In this document: piece after piece, positions 38,349 to 47,266 of the stretch
Layout: every line of letters starts with the position of its first letter
Numbering within the stretch: the stretch's first letter is position 1
NCBI RefSeq assembly: GCF_000737575.1
Contig: NZ_CP006270.1
Coordinates: 313,163-377,162, forward strand
Length of the DNA: 64,000 nucleotides
Origin: Synechococcus sp. KORDI-49
Lineage (GTDB): Bacteria; Cyanobacteriota; Cyanobacteriia; PCC-6307; Cyanobiaceae
Reading direction: 5' to 3'
Position numbers and translations under genes: made by a program
Notes under the pieces: generated by a model
The model's database searches: none
The model's input: the letters and a program-made list of their open reading frames with translations, nothing else
What the model was told of the DNA's origin: nothing

Positions 38349-38543
38349 ATGGCCAAGAACAAGGGCGTCCGGATCGTGATCACTCTCGAGTGCACCGAAT
38401 GCCGGTCCAATCCCGCCAAGCGTTCCCCTGGCGTGTCCCGTTACACGTCAGAGAAGAACCGCCGGAACACCACCGAACGGCTGGAGATCAAGAAGTTCTG
38501 TCCCCACTGCAACAAGATGACGCTCCACAAGGAGATCAAGTGA
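38349..38543 (+). CDS. rpmG: Large ribosomal subunit protein bL33
   Basis: 64 residues, [20 protein letters not shown]..., with the zinc-ribbon cysteines CTEC and CPHC intact (the C+ form of L33). Followed by rpsR after 38 bases and then the RNase II gene, the gene order common in picocyanobacteria. ATG 38349 is the family start. The 38-base spacer to rpsR holds the palindrome GCAGGCCTGC (38548-38557). Confidence 0.97.
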   Translation: MAKNKGVRIVITLECTECRSNPAKRSPGVSRYTSEKNRRNTTERLEIKKFCPHCNKMTLHKEIK

Positions 38544-38581
38544 TCTTGCAGGCCTGCCTTCCTTCCATCCGTTCCTGACTC

Positions 38582-38803
38582 ATGTCCAGCTCCTTCTTCA
38601 AGAAGCGTCTTTCTCCGATCAAGCCCGGCGATCCCATCGATTACAAGGATGTGGATCTGCTCAAGAAATTCATCACCGAGCGGGGCAAGATCCTCCCTCG
38701 CCGTCTCACCGGTCTGACAGCCAAACAGCAGCGTGATCTCACCAATGCTGTGAAGCGTGCGCGGATCGTCGCGCTGCTGCCGTTCGTGAATCCCGAAGGC
38801 TGA
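38582..38803 (+). CDS. rpsR: Small ribosomal subunit protein bS18
   Basis: 73 residues beginning [27 protein letters not shown], with the S18 core [41 protein letters not shown]. All conserved basic residues are present. It is 10 bases upstream of the RNase II gene. Confidence 0.98.
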
Positions 38804-38813
38804 TCGGCCACCG

Positions 38814-40868
38814 TTGAAGCCAGCCATCCAGACAGACGCGATTGTCGGGCTCGTCCTCAGGGGACAGCCCCTGATCGGTCGTGTTCTGTCTTCCAGGGGC
38901 AGCCGAGCGAGTATCGGATTCGGCGGTCAGCGCCGCGACCAGGAACTGCCTCAGAGGGATCTGACGGTGATCGCAGGGCTGGAGCCGGCTGCATCCCGGC
39001 AGCCCCTGCCGACGCCTGAAGCCATTCAGGACTGTGGCGTCAGTGCGCGAGCCGTGGCGGAAACCTGGTGGTTGCTGATCAGCGATCACAACGGTTCTGA
39101 CGACGATCTGCCCTGCCTGTCCCTGGTGGAACTCGCCGATCTGGTGATGGCCTCCGTGACCCTGGCTTCCATAGCGGCGCTCTGGGACTGGTTGCATGGG
39201 CCGCAGCTGTGGTTTCGGCTGCGACGGGATCGTTCGCTGCAGGTGCGCCCACTCACGGAGATCCAGCGCCAGCGCGGCAGAAACAAGCAGCAGAGATTGC
39301 TGCTTCAACACCAGCAGCGGCAACTGGATCTGCTGCGTTCACCGCGACCGCTGACCACCGATCTGCGCGAACAGCTTGATCCGGAGTGGCGCAGAACTCT
39401 TGAACGACTGCAGGAGCTGGCGCTTGGAGATGAACGCCAGTTGCTCGCCGATGCGGATGCCTGCGAACAGATGCAGCAACTCTCGATCGAGGCATCGCGT
39501 CGCAGCCTGAGGCAGTGGCTGATGCAACGGGACCTGCTCGATCCGGATCAACCGGCAGGGCTGCGGGGGAGTGTCTGGTCGGCAACGTTCGAACCGGAGC
39601 TGCTGGAAGCGGCAGAAGACCTGAAACGGTGTTCGGAACGCCCTCAACCGGGGGATCCCATGCGTCTGGATCTCACCGATCATCGGGTTTACACGCTGGA
39701 TGACAGCGGCACACGCGAGATCGACGACGGCCTCTCCCTGATGCGCGATCCCCGGGGAGATTGGATCTGGATCCACATCGCTGATCCCGCACGGCTGATC
39801 GAAGCGGACAGCCCACTGGATCTGGAGGCAAGGCGCAGGGCCACAAGTCTCTATCTGGCGGAAGGGGTGCGACCGATGCTCCCTTTCAGCCTCGCCGCCG
39901 ACGTGCTGAGCCTGCGGGCCGGTCAGAGATGCGCTGCCCTGAGTGCCGGCGTTCGGCTCGACGCAGAGGGTGCGGTGCAGGAGAGCAGGATCTGCCGAAG
40001 CTGGGTCCGACCTCGCTACGGCCTCAGCTACGACGATGGTGATGAACTGATCGAACTGGCCCCGCCCGGGGATGAGGATCTTGCCGATCTCTCGCTGCTG
40101 TTGCGTCGTCGCCAGCAGTGGCGCGAACGTCAGGGGGCGATCGGATTCGATCGACCGGAAGGGCGGTTCCGACGTCTGGAGGATGGTCCGGCACTCCAGG
40201 TGATCGAACCAACGGCCGCCAGACGGATGGTCAGCGAAGCGATGCTGCTGATGGGGGCCGTGGTGGCTGATTTCGGTGTGCGACACGATCTGGCACTGCC
40301 CTTCCGCAGTCAACCTCCGGCAGAGCTGCCTTCGCCGGCCGAGCTGCAGGCACTTCCCGAGGGGCCGGCCCGTGATGCTGCGATCAAGCGCTGTCTCAGC
40401 CGTGGCGTCCAGGGCACCACCCCAATGCCCCATTTCAGTCTCGGCCTGGCCAGTTACGTCCAGGCCACCTCCCCGATCCGGCGCTACGCGGATCTGCTCA
40501 GCCACAGACAGCTCATCGCCAACCTTGAAGGCCAGACACCGCTCGACAAGGACCGGATCGGTGAGCTGATCGGGGATCTGGACTCACCGTTGCGACAGGG
40601 GATTCAGATCAGTCGGGAGGACCAGCGTCACTGGCAGCAGGTCTGGCTGAGCATGCATCGCGAGCAGACCTGGAGAGCGCTCTTCCTGCGCTGGCTGCGG
40701 CCCCAGGATCGATTGGCGCTGGTGCATGTCGCGGACCTGGCGATGGATCTGGTGGGTGTGGCGGAAGGGGTCGATCCCAACCCGGGGCAGTCTCTGCAGA
40801 TGCGGATCCAGCATGTGGATGCGGATCAGGGCGAGCTGCGCATTCAGCTGGAGGCATCGAGCACCTGA
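38814..40868 (+). CDS. Exoribonuclease II/R family (RNB domain), catalytic site intact
   Basis: 684 residues. An N-terminal cold-shock-like part (VGLVLRGQPLIGRVLSSRGSRASIGFGG) and a long helical region precede the RNB domain. Catalytic motifs are intact: LDDSGTREIDDGLSL carries the acidic metal ligands, WIHIADPARLI follows, and YVQATSPIRRYADLLSHRQL has the arginine motif. An S1-like end (LALVHVADLAMDLVGVAEGVDPNPGQ) completes it. The build resembles the cyanobacterial and plastid RNR1 type, a 3'-5' exonuclease of mRNA and rRNA. TTG 38814 start; the 3' end overlaps the flavoprotein gene by 25 bases. Confidence 0.92.
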   Translation: MKPAIQTDAIVGLVLRGQPLIGRVLSSRGSRASIGFGGQRRDQELPQRDLTVIAGLEPAASRQPLPTPEAIQDCGVSARAVAETWWLLISDHNGSDDDLPCLSLVELADLVMASVTLASIAALWDWLHGPQLWFRLRRDRSLQVRPLTEIQRQRGRNKQQRLLLQHQQRQLDLLRSPRPLTTDLREQLDPEWRRTLERLQELALGDERQLLADADACEQMQQLSIEASRRSLRQWLMQRDLLDPDQPAGLRGSVWSATFEPELLEAAEDLKRCSERPQPGDPMRLDLTDHRVYTLDDSGTREIDDGLSLMRDPRGDWIWIHIADPARLIEADSPLDLEARRRATSLYLAEGVRPMLPFSLAADVLSLRAGQRCAALSAGVRLDAEGAVQESRICRSWVRPRYGLSYDDGDELIELAPPGDEDLADLSLLLRRRQQWRERQGAIGFDRPEGRFRRLEDGPALQVIEPTAARRMVSEAMLLMGAVVADFGVRHDLALPFRSQPPAELPSPAELQALPEGPARDAAIKRCLSRGVQGTTPMPHFSLGLASYVQATSPIRRYADLLSHRQLIANLEGQTPLDKDRIGELIGDLDSPLRQGIQISREDQRHWQQVWLSMHREQTWRALFLRWLRPQDRLALVHVADLAMDLVGVAEGVDPNPGQSLQMRIQHVDADQGELRIQLEASST

Positions 40869-42622
40869 ATCACCCGCAGCCAGGGCCCCCATGGATTCTC
40901 GGCGGCGATCAGTTCCACGGGTTCAGCGTCGCGCATGGCCATCAACCACTGATTCACCGCCGGTTCCAGGGTGATCAAGGTCTGATCCCCCTGGCCGCAA
41001 CTGAGCCGAAGAGCGCCATCCGGGCCGTGAAACAACCTGCCCTTGAACCGTCTGGCAGGCCCGGGGCATGGGGCGCCGTCAGGCTGCGGACGCGACAGGT
41101 CGCTGACCTGTGCCGGGTGCAGGTTTCCCTGCTCATCGACGGCATCCGGATGGCAGAGGCCACGGCGCTGGGCCTGAGCCCAGTCCGGATGCCAGCTCGG
41201 CCATTCCCAAAGCGGAAGGACCGCCGCCGGAGCGACCGGATCCTCCAGAAGGGCGTGCTGAACGGCCTCCACCGGCAGTTCGGCCGGCACAGTGGCTCTG
41301 CGGATGGAAAGGGCTGCCGCCAGTCCGGCCGCCTGCCCGAGATTGAGCATCAGAGGTTGCAGGCGTGTGGCTCCGTTGGCCATGTGGCTGACGCTGAAGG
41401 CCTTGTCCGCCATCAGCAGGTTGGGCGCCGACCTGGACACCAGGGCAGCCAGCGGCACACAAAAGGGGGTTCCGGTCCAGCGGCCGCCCCAGCGGCAGCT
41501 CTTCGGAGCCAGCGGCCAGTCCTCTCCTGGGTAGTGATGATCATTGGCATAGGTGCCCACGGCGATGCTGGTGCAACGCCCTGAGGCATCCAGAGGCAGG
41601 GGACCGCGCCGACCAGCCGCCACAGGCAGCAGGTCGCATTCGGTGACCACCGCATCGCCGACGAGGCGACGTCCTTCCCGCCAGTAGGGCATCAGCGCCA
41701 ACTCGGGGGACGGACCAGGGAAGGCGGAGCCTGCCTCCAGCGCTCCGCCGGAGCAGGCCCGCAATGTGTCCAGGAAGGCGCGGCTATGACGCCGCATCGC
41801 GACGGCAAGGTCGTCTTTCTCCTTCGGATCTGGACTGATGCACCTGCCCAGATCGATGTGCCAGTCATTGCCCTGCTTCGGCCAGTTCAGCATCACCAGT
41901 CCCCCGGGCAGCCGGCCGTAGGTGAGGGTGCGTTCCAGTCCGAAGGTCTCGAGGCAGCCCCGGAAGGGCTCTTGGGGTTCAACCAACGGCTGCACGGGCA
42001 AACGAGCCTCTGTGAGCTGTCCCATCGCGACCCAGGTGGGCGACTGCACCGGCTGACGCCGGAAGAACGGATCGCTGGACAGCTGTTGCCGCGGTGGTGC
42101 ACTCGGTTCGTTCCAGCATTCCCTGGGCTCCCAGCCCCAGCGGAACGGCACCTCCGCCCGTGCCATCAGATCACCAAGATCACTGCCATCGACAACGATC
42201 TCCGGAGTGAGGCTGATGCTCTCGTCGGCATACCGCACCGTCAGAACATCGATACGATCCGCGCGGCGGCCCACATCCAGCAGAGTGGTTCCCGGCCACC
42301 AGGTCAGCAGCTCCTCGGCTGCAACCCACTCCTGAAGAACCGCTTCCGCCTGGTCAGGCCGGAATCCGAAGCAACTCACCCAGTTCTGATCGAGACCTTC
42401 CGGCACCCTCGGCTGCAGGTCACGGATCAGAGCGCCCCACAGGCCGGTCTGCCAGCAACTGAGTTCATGGCCATCGGGTGCACTGACGCCGGCGGCGCTC
42501 AGCATTCCACCCAACCAGTGACCTGGGGTCAGCAGCAAGGTGGAGGCCCCGGTCCGGGCACTCTGAACAGCGGCTGCGCAACCACCGGTTCCCCCTCCCC
42601 AGACAACGACATCCCAGGACAT
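40844..42622 (-). CDS. FAD-dependent oxidoreductase (PF12831-like, 'xanthan lyase-related')
   Basis: 592 residues. The FAD-binding N terminus is WDVVVWGGGTGGCAAAVQSARTGASTLLLTPGHWLGGMLS, a GxGxxG Rossmann motif with the glycine-rich GG downstream typical of PF12831. A later CGRCTSIAVGTYANDHHYPGEDWPL-like segment and LLMADKAFSVSHMANGATRLQPLMLNLGQAAGLAAALSI also fit the family. Both GTG 42625 and ATG 42622 could start it; I use ATG. Substrate unknown; no signal peptide. It converges on the RNase II gene. Confidence 0.8.
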   Translation of the reverse strand: MSWDVVVWGGGTGGCAAAVQSARTGASTLLLTPGHWLGGMLSAAGVSAPDGHELSCWQTGLWGALIRDLQPRVPEGLDQNWVSCFGFRPDQAEAVLQEWVAAEELLTWWPGTTLLDVGRRADRIDVLTVRYADESISLTPEIVVDGSDLGDLMARAEVPFRWGWEPRECWNEPSAPPRQQLSSDPFFRRQPVQSPTWVAMGQLTEARLPVQPLVEPQEPFRGCLETFGLERTLTYGRLPGGLVMLNWPKQGNDWHIDLGRCISPDPKEKDDLAVAMRRHSRAFLDTLRACSGGALEAGSAFPGPSPELALMPYWREGRRLVGDAVVTECDLLPVAAGRRGPLPLDASGRCTSIAVGTYANDHHYPGEDWPLAPKSCRWGGRWTGTPFCVPLAALVSRSAPNLLMADKAFSVSHMANGATRLQPLMLNLGQAAGLAAALSIRRATVPAELPVEAVQHALLEDPVAPAAVLPLWEWPSWHPDWAQAQRRGLCHPDAVDEQGNLHPAQVSDLSRPQPDGAPCPGPARRFKGRLFHGPDGALRLSCGQGDQTLITLEPAVNQWLMAMRDAEPVELIAAENPWGPWLRVIQVLDASS

Positions 42623-42735
42623 CACGCGTCGCCGCCTGGGTGGAGAGCGGCGAGCCCGGCCTGCAGGCTCCTGTCATCCAGTTCTGAGGAGCGCGTCATC
42701 AGGTGCTGCAGAGGATGGTCGTTAGGATCCGGCGT

Positions 42736-42750
42736 CGCTGCGGTGCAGCG
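42736..42750 (+). promoter_or_regulatory. Hairpin in the metG leader
   Basis: CGCTGC-GGT-GCAGCG is a perfect 6-bp stem with a 3-base loop, ending 17 bases before the metG ATG. TAGGAT at 42723-42728 just upstream could be a -10 element, in which case the hairpin would lie in the mRNA leader. A regulatory role is inference. Confidence 0.3.
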
Positions 42751-42767
42751 GAGTTACCGCTTTCAAG

Positions 42768-44312
42768 ATGCCCTACACCCTCACAACTCCGCTTTATTAC
42801 GTCAACGACAAGCCCCATCTCGGCAGTACCTACACGACCATCGCCTGCGACGCCCTGGCCCGCTACCAGCGTTTGCGCAACGGTTCCGTGGTGTTCATCA
42901 CCGGTGTTGATGAACATGGCCAGAAGATCCAGCGCACAGCGGAACGACAGGGGGTTTCACCCCAGGAACACTGCGATCGCATCAGTTCCACCTACCGCGA
43001 CCTCTGGGCCCGCTGGGGAATCAGCCAGGACCGCTTCATCCGCACAACCGATCCGCGACACCTTGACCTGGTCCAGCAGTTCTTTGCACGGGTCGAGGCC
43101 TCCGGCGATGTGGTGACAGGACGCCAGACGGGCTGGTACTGCGTTGACTGCGAGGAATTCAAGGACGATCCGGCCGAAGCGGTTGACCCCGACTGCCCGA
43201 TCCACCGCAAGCCGTTGGAGTGGCGCGATGAGGAGAATCTCTTCTTCCGGTTGTCCCGGTACCAGAGCGCTATCGAGGAGCTCGTGAACCGGGACGATTT
43301 CATCGCCCCGGCCAGCCGTCGCCAGGAGGTGCGCAATTTCGTTGCCCAGGGACTGCGGGACTTCTCGATCTCCAGGGTCAATGTGTCCTGGGGACTGCCG
43401 GTACCCGGCCATGACGGACACACCTTCTACGTCTGGTTTGATGCCTTGCTCGGCTACCTCACGGCCCTCCTCGATGACGGAGGCGATGTCGACCTCGACA
43501 GGCTTGAGCAGTCGGGCTGGCCCGCATCAGTGCACGTGATCGGCAAGGACATCCTCCGCTTCCATGCCGTGTTCTGGCCGGCCATGCTCATGTCGGCCGG
43601 ATTGCCGTTGCCGCATCGGGTGTTCGGCCATGGATTCCTGACCCGTGAAGGGCAGAAGATGGGCAAATCCCTCGGAAATGTCCTTGATCCGGAGGTGCTG
43701 CTCGAACGCTGCGGGACGGACGCTGTGCGCTGGTACCTGTTGCGGGACATCCAGTTCGGAGACGACGGCGATTTCCAGCAGCAGCGGTTCGTCGATCTGA
43801 TCAACAACGACCTGGCGAACACGATCGGCAATCTGCTGAACCGAACGTCGTCCATGGCACGCAAGTGGTTTGAGGAATCCGTTCCCCCCGGTCGCGATGG
43901 TGCCGGCGCGGATCACCCCCTTGCCGTGCAGGCTGCCGGGGCGGTGAGCACCTGTCTCGAGGGACTCGATCGGCTGGCGTTCAAGACGTCCTCAGAAGCC
44001 CTGTTGCAACTGGCGATCGCAGCGAACGGCCACCTGAATGACACCGCACCCTGGAGCCGAATGAAGCAACCGGGTCAGGAGTCAGTTGTGGCGATCGACC
44101 TCTATGCGGTCCTGGAAGCGGCCAGGATCGTCGGTGTGCTTCTGTCCCCGCTGCTGCCGGATCTGAGCGCAAGGATCCTCGAACAGCTGGGGAATCCCAG
44201 GGCAGCCGACCGCTGGGAGGATCAACTGGTCTGGGGGGGACTGACCCCGGGAACGCCGCTGCCTCAGCCCAGTCCTGTGATGCAGCGACTGGAGCTGGAC
44301 GAACCGCTCTGA
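42768..44312 (+). CDS. metG: Methionine--tRNA ligase
   Basis: Charges tRNA-Met, including the initiator. Class I motifs: PLYYVNDKPHLGSTYTTI (HLGS as the HIGH motif) and GQKMGKSLGNVLDP (KMGKS as KMSKS). The zinc-binding insertion is CVDCEEF...DCPIHRK. At 514 residues it has the short form without a C-terminal tRNA-binding EMAP domain. One stop base is shared with lptC (TGATG), suggesting coupling. Confidence 0.98.
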   Translation: MPYTLTTPLYYVNDKPHLGSTYTTIACDALARYQRLRNGSVVFITGVDEHGQKIQRTAERQGVSPQEHCDRISSTYRDLWARWGISQDRFIRTTDPRHLDLVQQFFARVEASGDVVTGRQTGWYCVDCEEFKDDPAEAVDPDCPIHRKPLEWRDEENLFFRLSRYQSAIEELVNRDDFIAPASRRQEVRNFVAQGLRDFSISRVNVSWGLPVPGHDGHTFYVWFDALLGYLTALLDDGGDVDLDRLEQSGWPASVHVIGKDILRFHAVFWPAMLMSAGLPLPHRVFGHGFLTREGQKMGKSLGNVLDPEVLLERCGTDAVRWYLLRDIQFGDDGDFQQQRFVDLINNDLANTIGNLLNRTSSMARKWFEESVPPGRDGAGADHPLAVQAAGAVSTCLEGLDRLAFKTSSEALLQLAIAANGHLNDTAPWSRMKQPGQESVVAIDLYAVLEAARIVGVLLSPLLPDLSARILEQLGNPRAADRWEDQLVWGGLTPGTPLPQPSPVMQRLELDEPL

Positions 44313-45475
44313 TGGCGATGCTGCTTGGTCCCGTCGGTCGGCGCCTGATCCCGCTGCTTGCCGGCCTTGCCGTGATGACAGGCTGCCAGGAGAAGCCAGC
44401 GAGCAACCAGCAGGCACCTCCCTTCGTGCTGCGCTCCCTCAGCCTCAATCAGCTCAAGCCCGACGGCTCCCGGGACTGGGATCTCAGCAGTCCGGAGGCC
44501 CGCTACGACCTCGACAGCCGAACCGTGCGTGCCAAACGCCCCTCCGGCGTGCTGTACAAGGCTGATCGCCCGGGGTTCCGGATCACTGCTGATCTCGCCA
44601 CTGTTCTCAATGACGGGGAACTGGTGGTTCTGGAAGGGAACGTGCGTCTGCAGCAGCTGAATCAGCGACGCCTCCTGATCCAGGGCCAACGTCTGGTGTG
44701 GACGCCGGACCGATCGCAGATGGTTCTCGAGCAGCGACCGGTGGCGGTGGATGCGGAATCAAGACTCACCTCCCCGCGCCTGAACTACCGGACAGACACC
44801 GACAACCTGATCTTCGAGGGGCCTGCCCGCCTGCAGCGCTGGGACAAGGCGCGAACGGCGGACAAGCCTCCTGACACGCTCATCCAGGTTCAACGTGGCA
44901 GCTGGAATCTCGCCACCGGCCGTCTGGATGCCGCCGGTCCTGTGCTGGGCGAACGCCAGCCGGATCGTTCGCTCACAGCCAGCCGGCTGGAGGGCAACAC
45001 CAAAGAGGGATATCTGGACCTGATGGAACCGGTGCACGTTCGTCTCGGTGATTCAGAGGATGAGATCAAGGCCGGACGGACACGCTGGAACTATCAGCGA
45101 CGGGAACTCCGTTCCAACAGACCATTCACAGCCACATTCGAGGTAGGTGAGGCCAGTGGCACTGGCTTCATCATCGATGAGGAGGCCACCACGGTCACCA
45201 TTGCAAGCGACTGCCGTCTGAACCAGCCGGGAGAGCAGCTGCGTGCCCAACGCTGTCGCTGGAACTGGAGCAATGAACGCGTCAGGGCAGAAGGGGACGT
45301 GGAAGTCCGGCGTGAAGCACTTGAACAGATCACCAGGGCTCCTGTTCTGGAGGGGGTGGTCGGGGAAGACGGCAACCTGCGGTTCAGTGGTGGGGGTGAG
45401 CGGGTTCGGTCCCGGATCAGACTGGGGGAACCGGCCCGTCAGCAACGGAATGGATCCCCTGCAGAGCTGTTCTGA
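44312..45475 (+). CDS. lptC: LptC-like LPS export protein, probable lipoprotein
   Basis: 387 residues. The start LIPLLAGLAVMTGCQEK has a lipobox with the acylated cysteine at about C25. The rest is repeated beta-jellyroll material of the LptA/LptC/OstA-N type: DLSSPEARYDLDSRTVRAKRPSG, LVVLEGNVRLQQLN, LIFEGPARL. The cyanobacterial LptC is longer than the E. coli protein (about 190 residues), consistent with two jellyroll units. It would bridge LPS from the LptBFG transporter to LptA/D. The last 59 bases overlap the convergent CCB-type gene. Confidence 0.84.
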   Translation: MAMLLGPVGRRLIPLLAGLAVMTGCQEKPASNQQAPPFVLRSLSLNQLKPDGSRDWDLSSPEARYDLDSRTVRAKRPSGVLYKADRPGFRITADLATVLNDGELVVLEGNVRLQQLNQRRLLIQGQRLVWTPDRSQMVLEQRPVAVDAESRLTSPRLNYRTDTDNLIFEGPARLQRWDKARTADKPPDTLIQVQRGSWNLATGRLDAAGPVLGERQPDRSLTASRLEGNTKEGYLDLMEPVHVRLGDSEDEIKAGRTRWNYQRRELRSNRPFTATFEVGEASGTGFIIDEEATTVTIASDCRLNQPGEQLRAQRCRWNWSNERVRAEGDVEVRREALEQITRAPVLEGVVGEDGNLRFSGGGERVRSRIRLGEPARQQRNGSPAELF

Positions 45476-46070
45476 GTCGGACGGCCCATCCTTCAGCCCA
45501 GCGTTCGTCCGATCGACTGAAGCAGCGTTCTGACCAGCCACCGATCACGACCACCCCATCCCCTCCGAGGGGACAGATCAACACGGAGGGAAGGGCGTCC
45601 AGCACGGGGTCAAACTCCCCTCGACCCGGAAACAGCGCGGTGCTCACCAGGGAGACACTGCTGTTCTTCTGCATCACGCGCCGGCAGATGGTTCCGGGGT
45701 GGAAGTCTCCATCGCTGATCAGCCCCCGACGCAGCAGGACAGTCCCCTGCCAGTAGACCAGCACGGTTGACGCAGCCGTCGCCGTCAGCAACATATGGCT
45801 TCCCCAGCCCAGCTCATCGCGGACCGCATCGGAGAGATCGGATGCCAGCACGAGACCCTGTTCGCCACCGAGCTCCTGACGAGCAGCGCTGCGAGGGTCG
45901 GCCCGGGTCCAGAGCACAGCCACCAGCAGGAGACTGACCGCAGCGACGGCCGAGAGCACTTCGGCCCGTTGCAGTTCCGGGGTGACGGACTGCGCCATCA
46001 CGGTGTTCAGCACGGCCATCACAAGGATCAGCAGACCCCAGACGAGGACGATGCGGGCCTGGGCGGGCAT
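45417..46070 (-). CDS. Cofactor assembly of complex C subunit B (CCB2/CCB4-like)
   Basis: 217 residues with two hydrophobic segments at the N terminus (IVLVWGLLILVMAVLNTVMA and VLSAVAAVSLLLVAVLW) and a soluble part with LGWGSHMLLTATAASTVLVYWQGTVLLRRGL. This is the pattern of cyanobacterial CCB2/CCB4 homologues, which in algae attach haem ci to cytochrome b6 of the b6f complex. The family call is from memory of the pattern and is moderate. The 59-base convergent overlap with lptC is the longest in the window. Confidence 0.65.
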   Translation of the reverse strand: MPAQARIVLVWGLLILVMAVLNTVMAQSVTPELQRAEVLSAVAAVSLLLVAVLWTRADPRSAARQELGGEQGLVLASDLSDAVRDELGWGSHMLLTATAASTVLVYWQGTVLLRRGLISDGDFHPGTICRRVMQKNSSVSLVSTALFPGRGEFDPVLDALPSVLICPLGGDGVVVIGGWSERCFSRSDERWAEGWAVRLRTALQGIHSVADGPVPPV

Positions 46071-46110
46071 GCGTTACCGGGCACTGTCAGAACCAGGACA
46101 TCCTGCTCAA

Positions 46111-46542
46111 ATGTGGACAGACCGTCCCGTCCGCATGACCAGCGCCGAAGCCTTTGCCGCCGTAGCCCTTGCTGCAGTTGCCTGCGACGGGACTCTTGGT
46201 CGCGATGAGGCCCATGCCCTGCGCCGACAGCTGGAGAACCGCAGCCTGTACACCAGCTGTTCGGAAGCCGCGATGGGTGAGCTGTTCGATCGGCTGCTCA
46301 CCCTGCTCCGGGAGAACGGTGTCGCGGGACTGATCGATTCGGCTGTGCCCGCCCTCAATCAGAGTCAGCAGGAGTCGGCCCTGGCCGTGGCCGCCCATCT
46401 CGTTCACGCCGATCGCAAAGTGACACGTGAGGAGTCCGAATTTCTCCAGAGGTTGACGGAACAGCTCAACCTGCCATCCGGGGAAGCCCAGATGATCATC
46501 CGCTCGATCGAAGCACTCAACCGCGACAGCCTCGACAGCTGA
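46111..46542 (+). CDS. TerB-like helical protein
   Basis: 143 residues of the tellurite-resistance TerB-type fold: AFAAVALAAVACDGTLGRDEAHALRRQL and LAVAAHLVHADRKVTREESEFLQRLTEQLNL are the twin helical repeats with the DG and HADxxxxxEE acidic motif. Such proteins are probably metal-responsive or scaffold proteins rather than tellurite resistance factors in most hosts. The start could be ATG 46111 (with AGGA about 12 bases upstream) or ATG 46135. It leads into psb32 after 40 bases. Confidence 0.75.
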   Translation: MWTDRPVRMTSAEAFAAVALAAVACDGTLGRDEAHALRRQLENRSLYTSCSEAAMGELFDRLLTLLRENGVAGLIDSAVPALNQSQQESALAVAAHLVHADRKVTREESEFLQRLTEQLNLPSGEAQMIIRSIEALNRDSLDS

Positions 46543-46582
46543 CGGCAGACTGTGGCCATGAATCGCCTGTGGGAGGAACCGC

Positions 46583-47254
46583 GTGAAGCCGCACTGGAAG
46601 CAGATCGTCACCGCACTGAGCGGCCTGGCTCTGGCTCTGATCCTGATGGTTCCAGCGGCCATGGCGGTCGCCCCGGCAGCGTTCAGCACCGAACGGCCGG
46701 TTGATCACGTGATCGACGATGCCGACGTCTTCAGTCGTGCCAGCCGCGGGGAGCTGGAAACGCGTCTGCAGGACTTTGAACAGGACCGCCTTGACGCCAG
46801 GCTGATCACGCTGCGGCGCCTGGACTACGGATACACCCTCAACAGCTTCGGGACCGAGCTGCTGGAGCAGTGGAGTCAGCCCGGTGAGGCGCCTCTGATG
46901 CTGCTTCTGATCGAAAGTCAGGGGAAACGGGCCGCGATTGTCGCGGACGACTCCCTGCAGTCACGCCTTCCTGAATCCCTGCTGAAAAGCACGGCACGCA
47001 CCACGATGGCGATTCCACTGCGGGCTGGAGATCGCTACCGCCAGGCCTCGATGGACGGCCTCGGGCGGATCTCGGTAGTCCTGAACGGTGGTGAGGATCC
47101 TGGCCCCCCTGAGGAGACGGTGCGCACGACTCTGCCCACCAACATCCCCACCCAGGAAGAGACCCAGAGCAGCAATGCCACCACCTGGATCATCGTGCTG
47201 ATGGTGCTCGGAACCATCATCCCGATGGCGACCTGGTGGGTGTTCTCACGCTGA
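46583..47254 (+). CDS. psb32: Psb32-like photosystem II protein (TPM domain)
   Basis: 223 residues with a signal peptide (LALALILMVPAAMA), a TPM domain (PVDHVIDDADVFSRASRGELETRLQDFEQDR... LMLLLIESQGKRAAIVADDSL) and a C-terminal membrane helix (WIIVLMVLGTIIPMATWWVF). In cyanobacteria Psb32 protects photosystem II from photodamage and speeds its repair in the lumen. GTG 46583 start. pxcA follows after 12 bases. Confidence 0.8.
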   Translation: MKPHWKQIVTALSGLALALILMVPAAMAVAPAAFSTERPVDHVIDDADVFSRASRGELETRLQDFEQDRLDARLITLRRLDYGYTLNSFGTELLEQWSQPGEAPLMLLLIESQGKRAAIVADDSLQSRLPESLLKSTARTTMAIPLRAGDRYRQASMDGLGRISVVLNGGEDPGPPEETVRTTLPTNIPTQEETQSSNATTWIIVLMVLGTIIPMATWWVFSR

Positions 47255-47266
47255 CCACCGCAGCTG

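Noticed and set aside
38548-38557. Palindrome GCAGGCCTGC between rpmG and rpsR
   Set aside because: Short; expected by chance in GC-rich DNA and without T-run or spacing that suggests a terminator.
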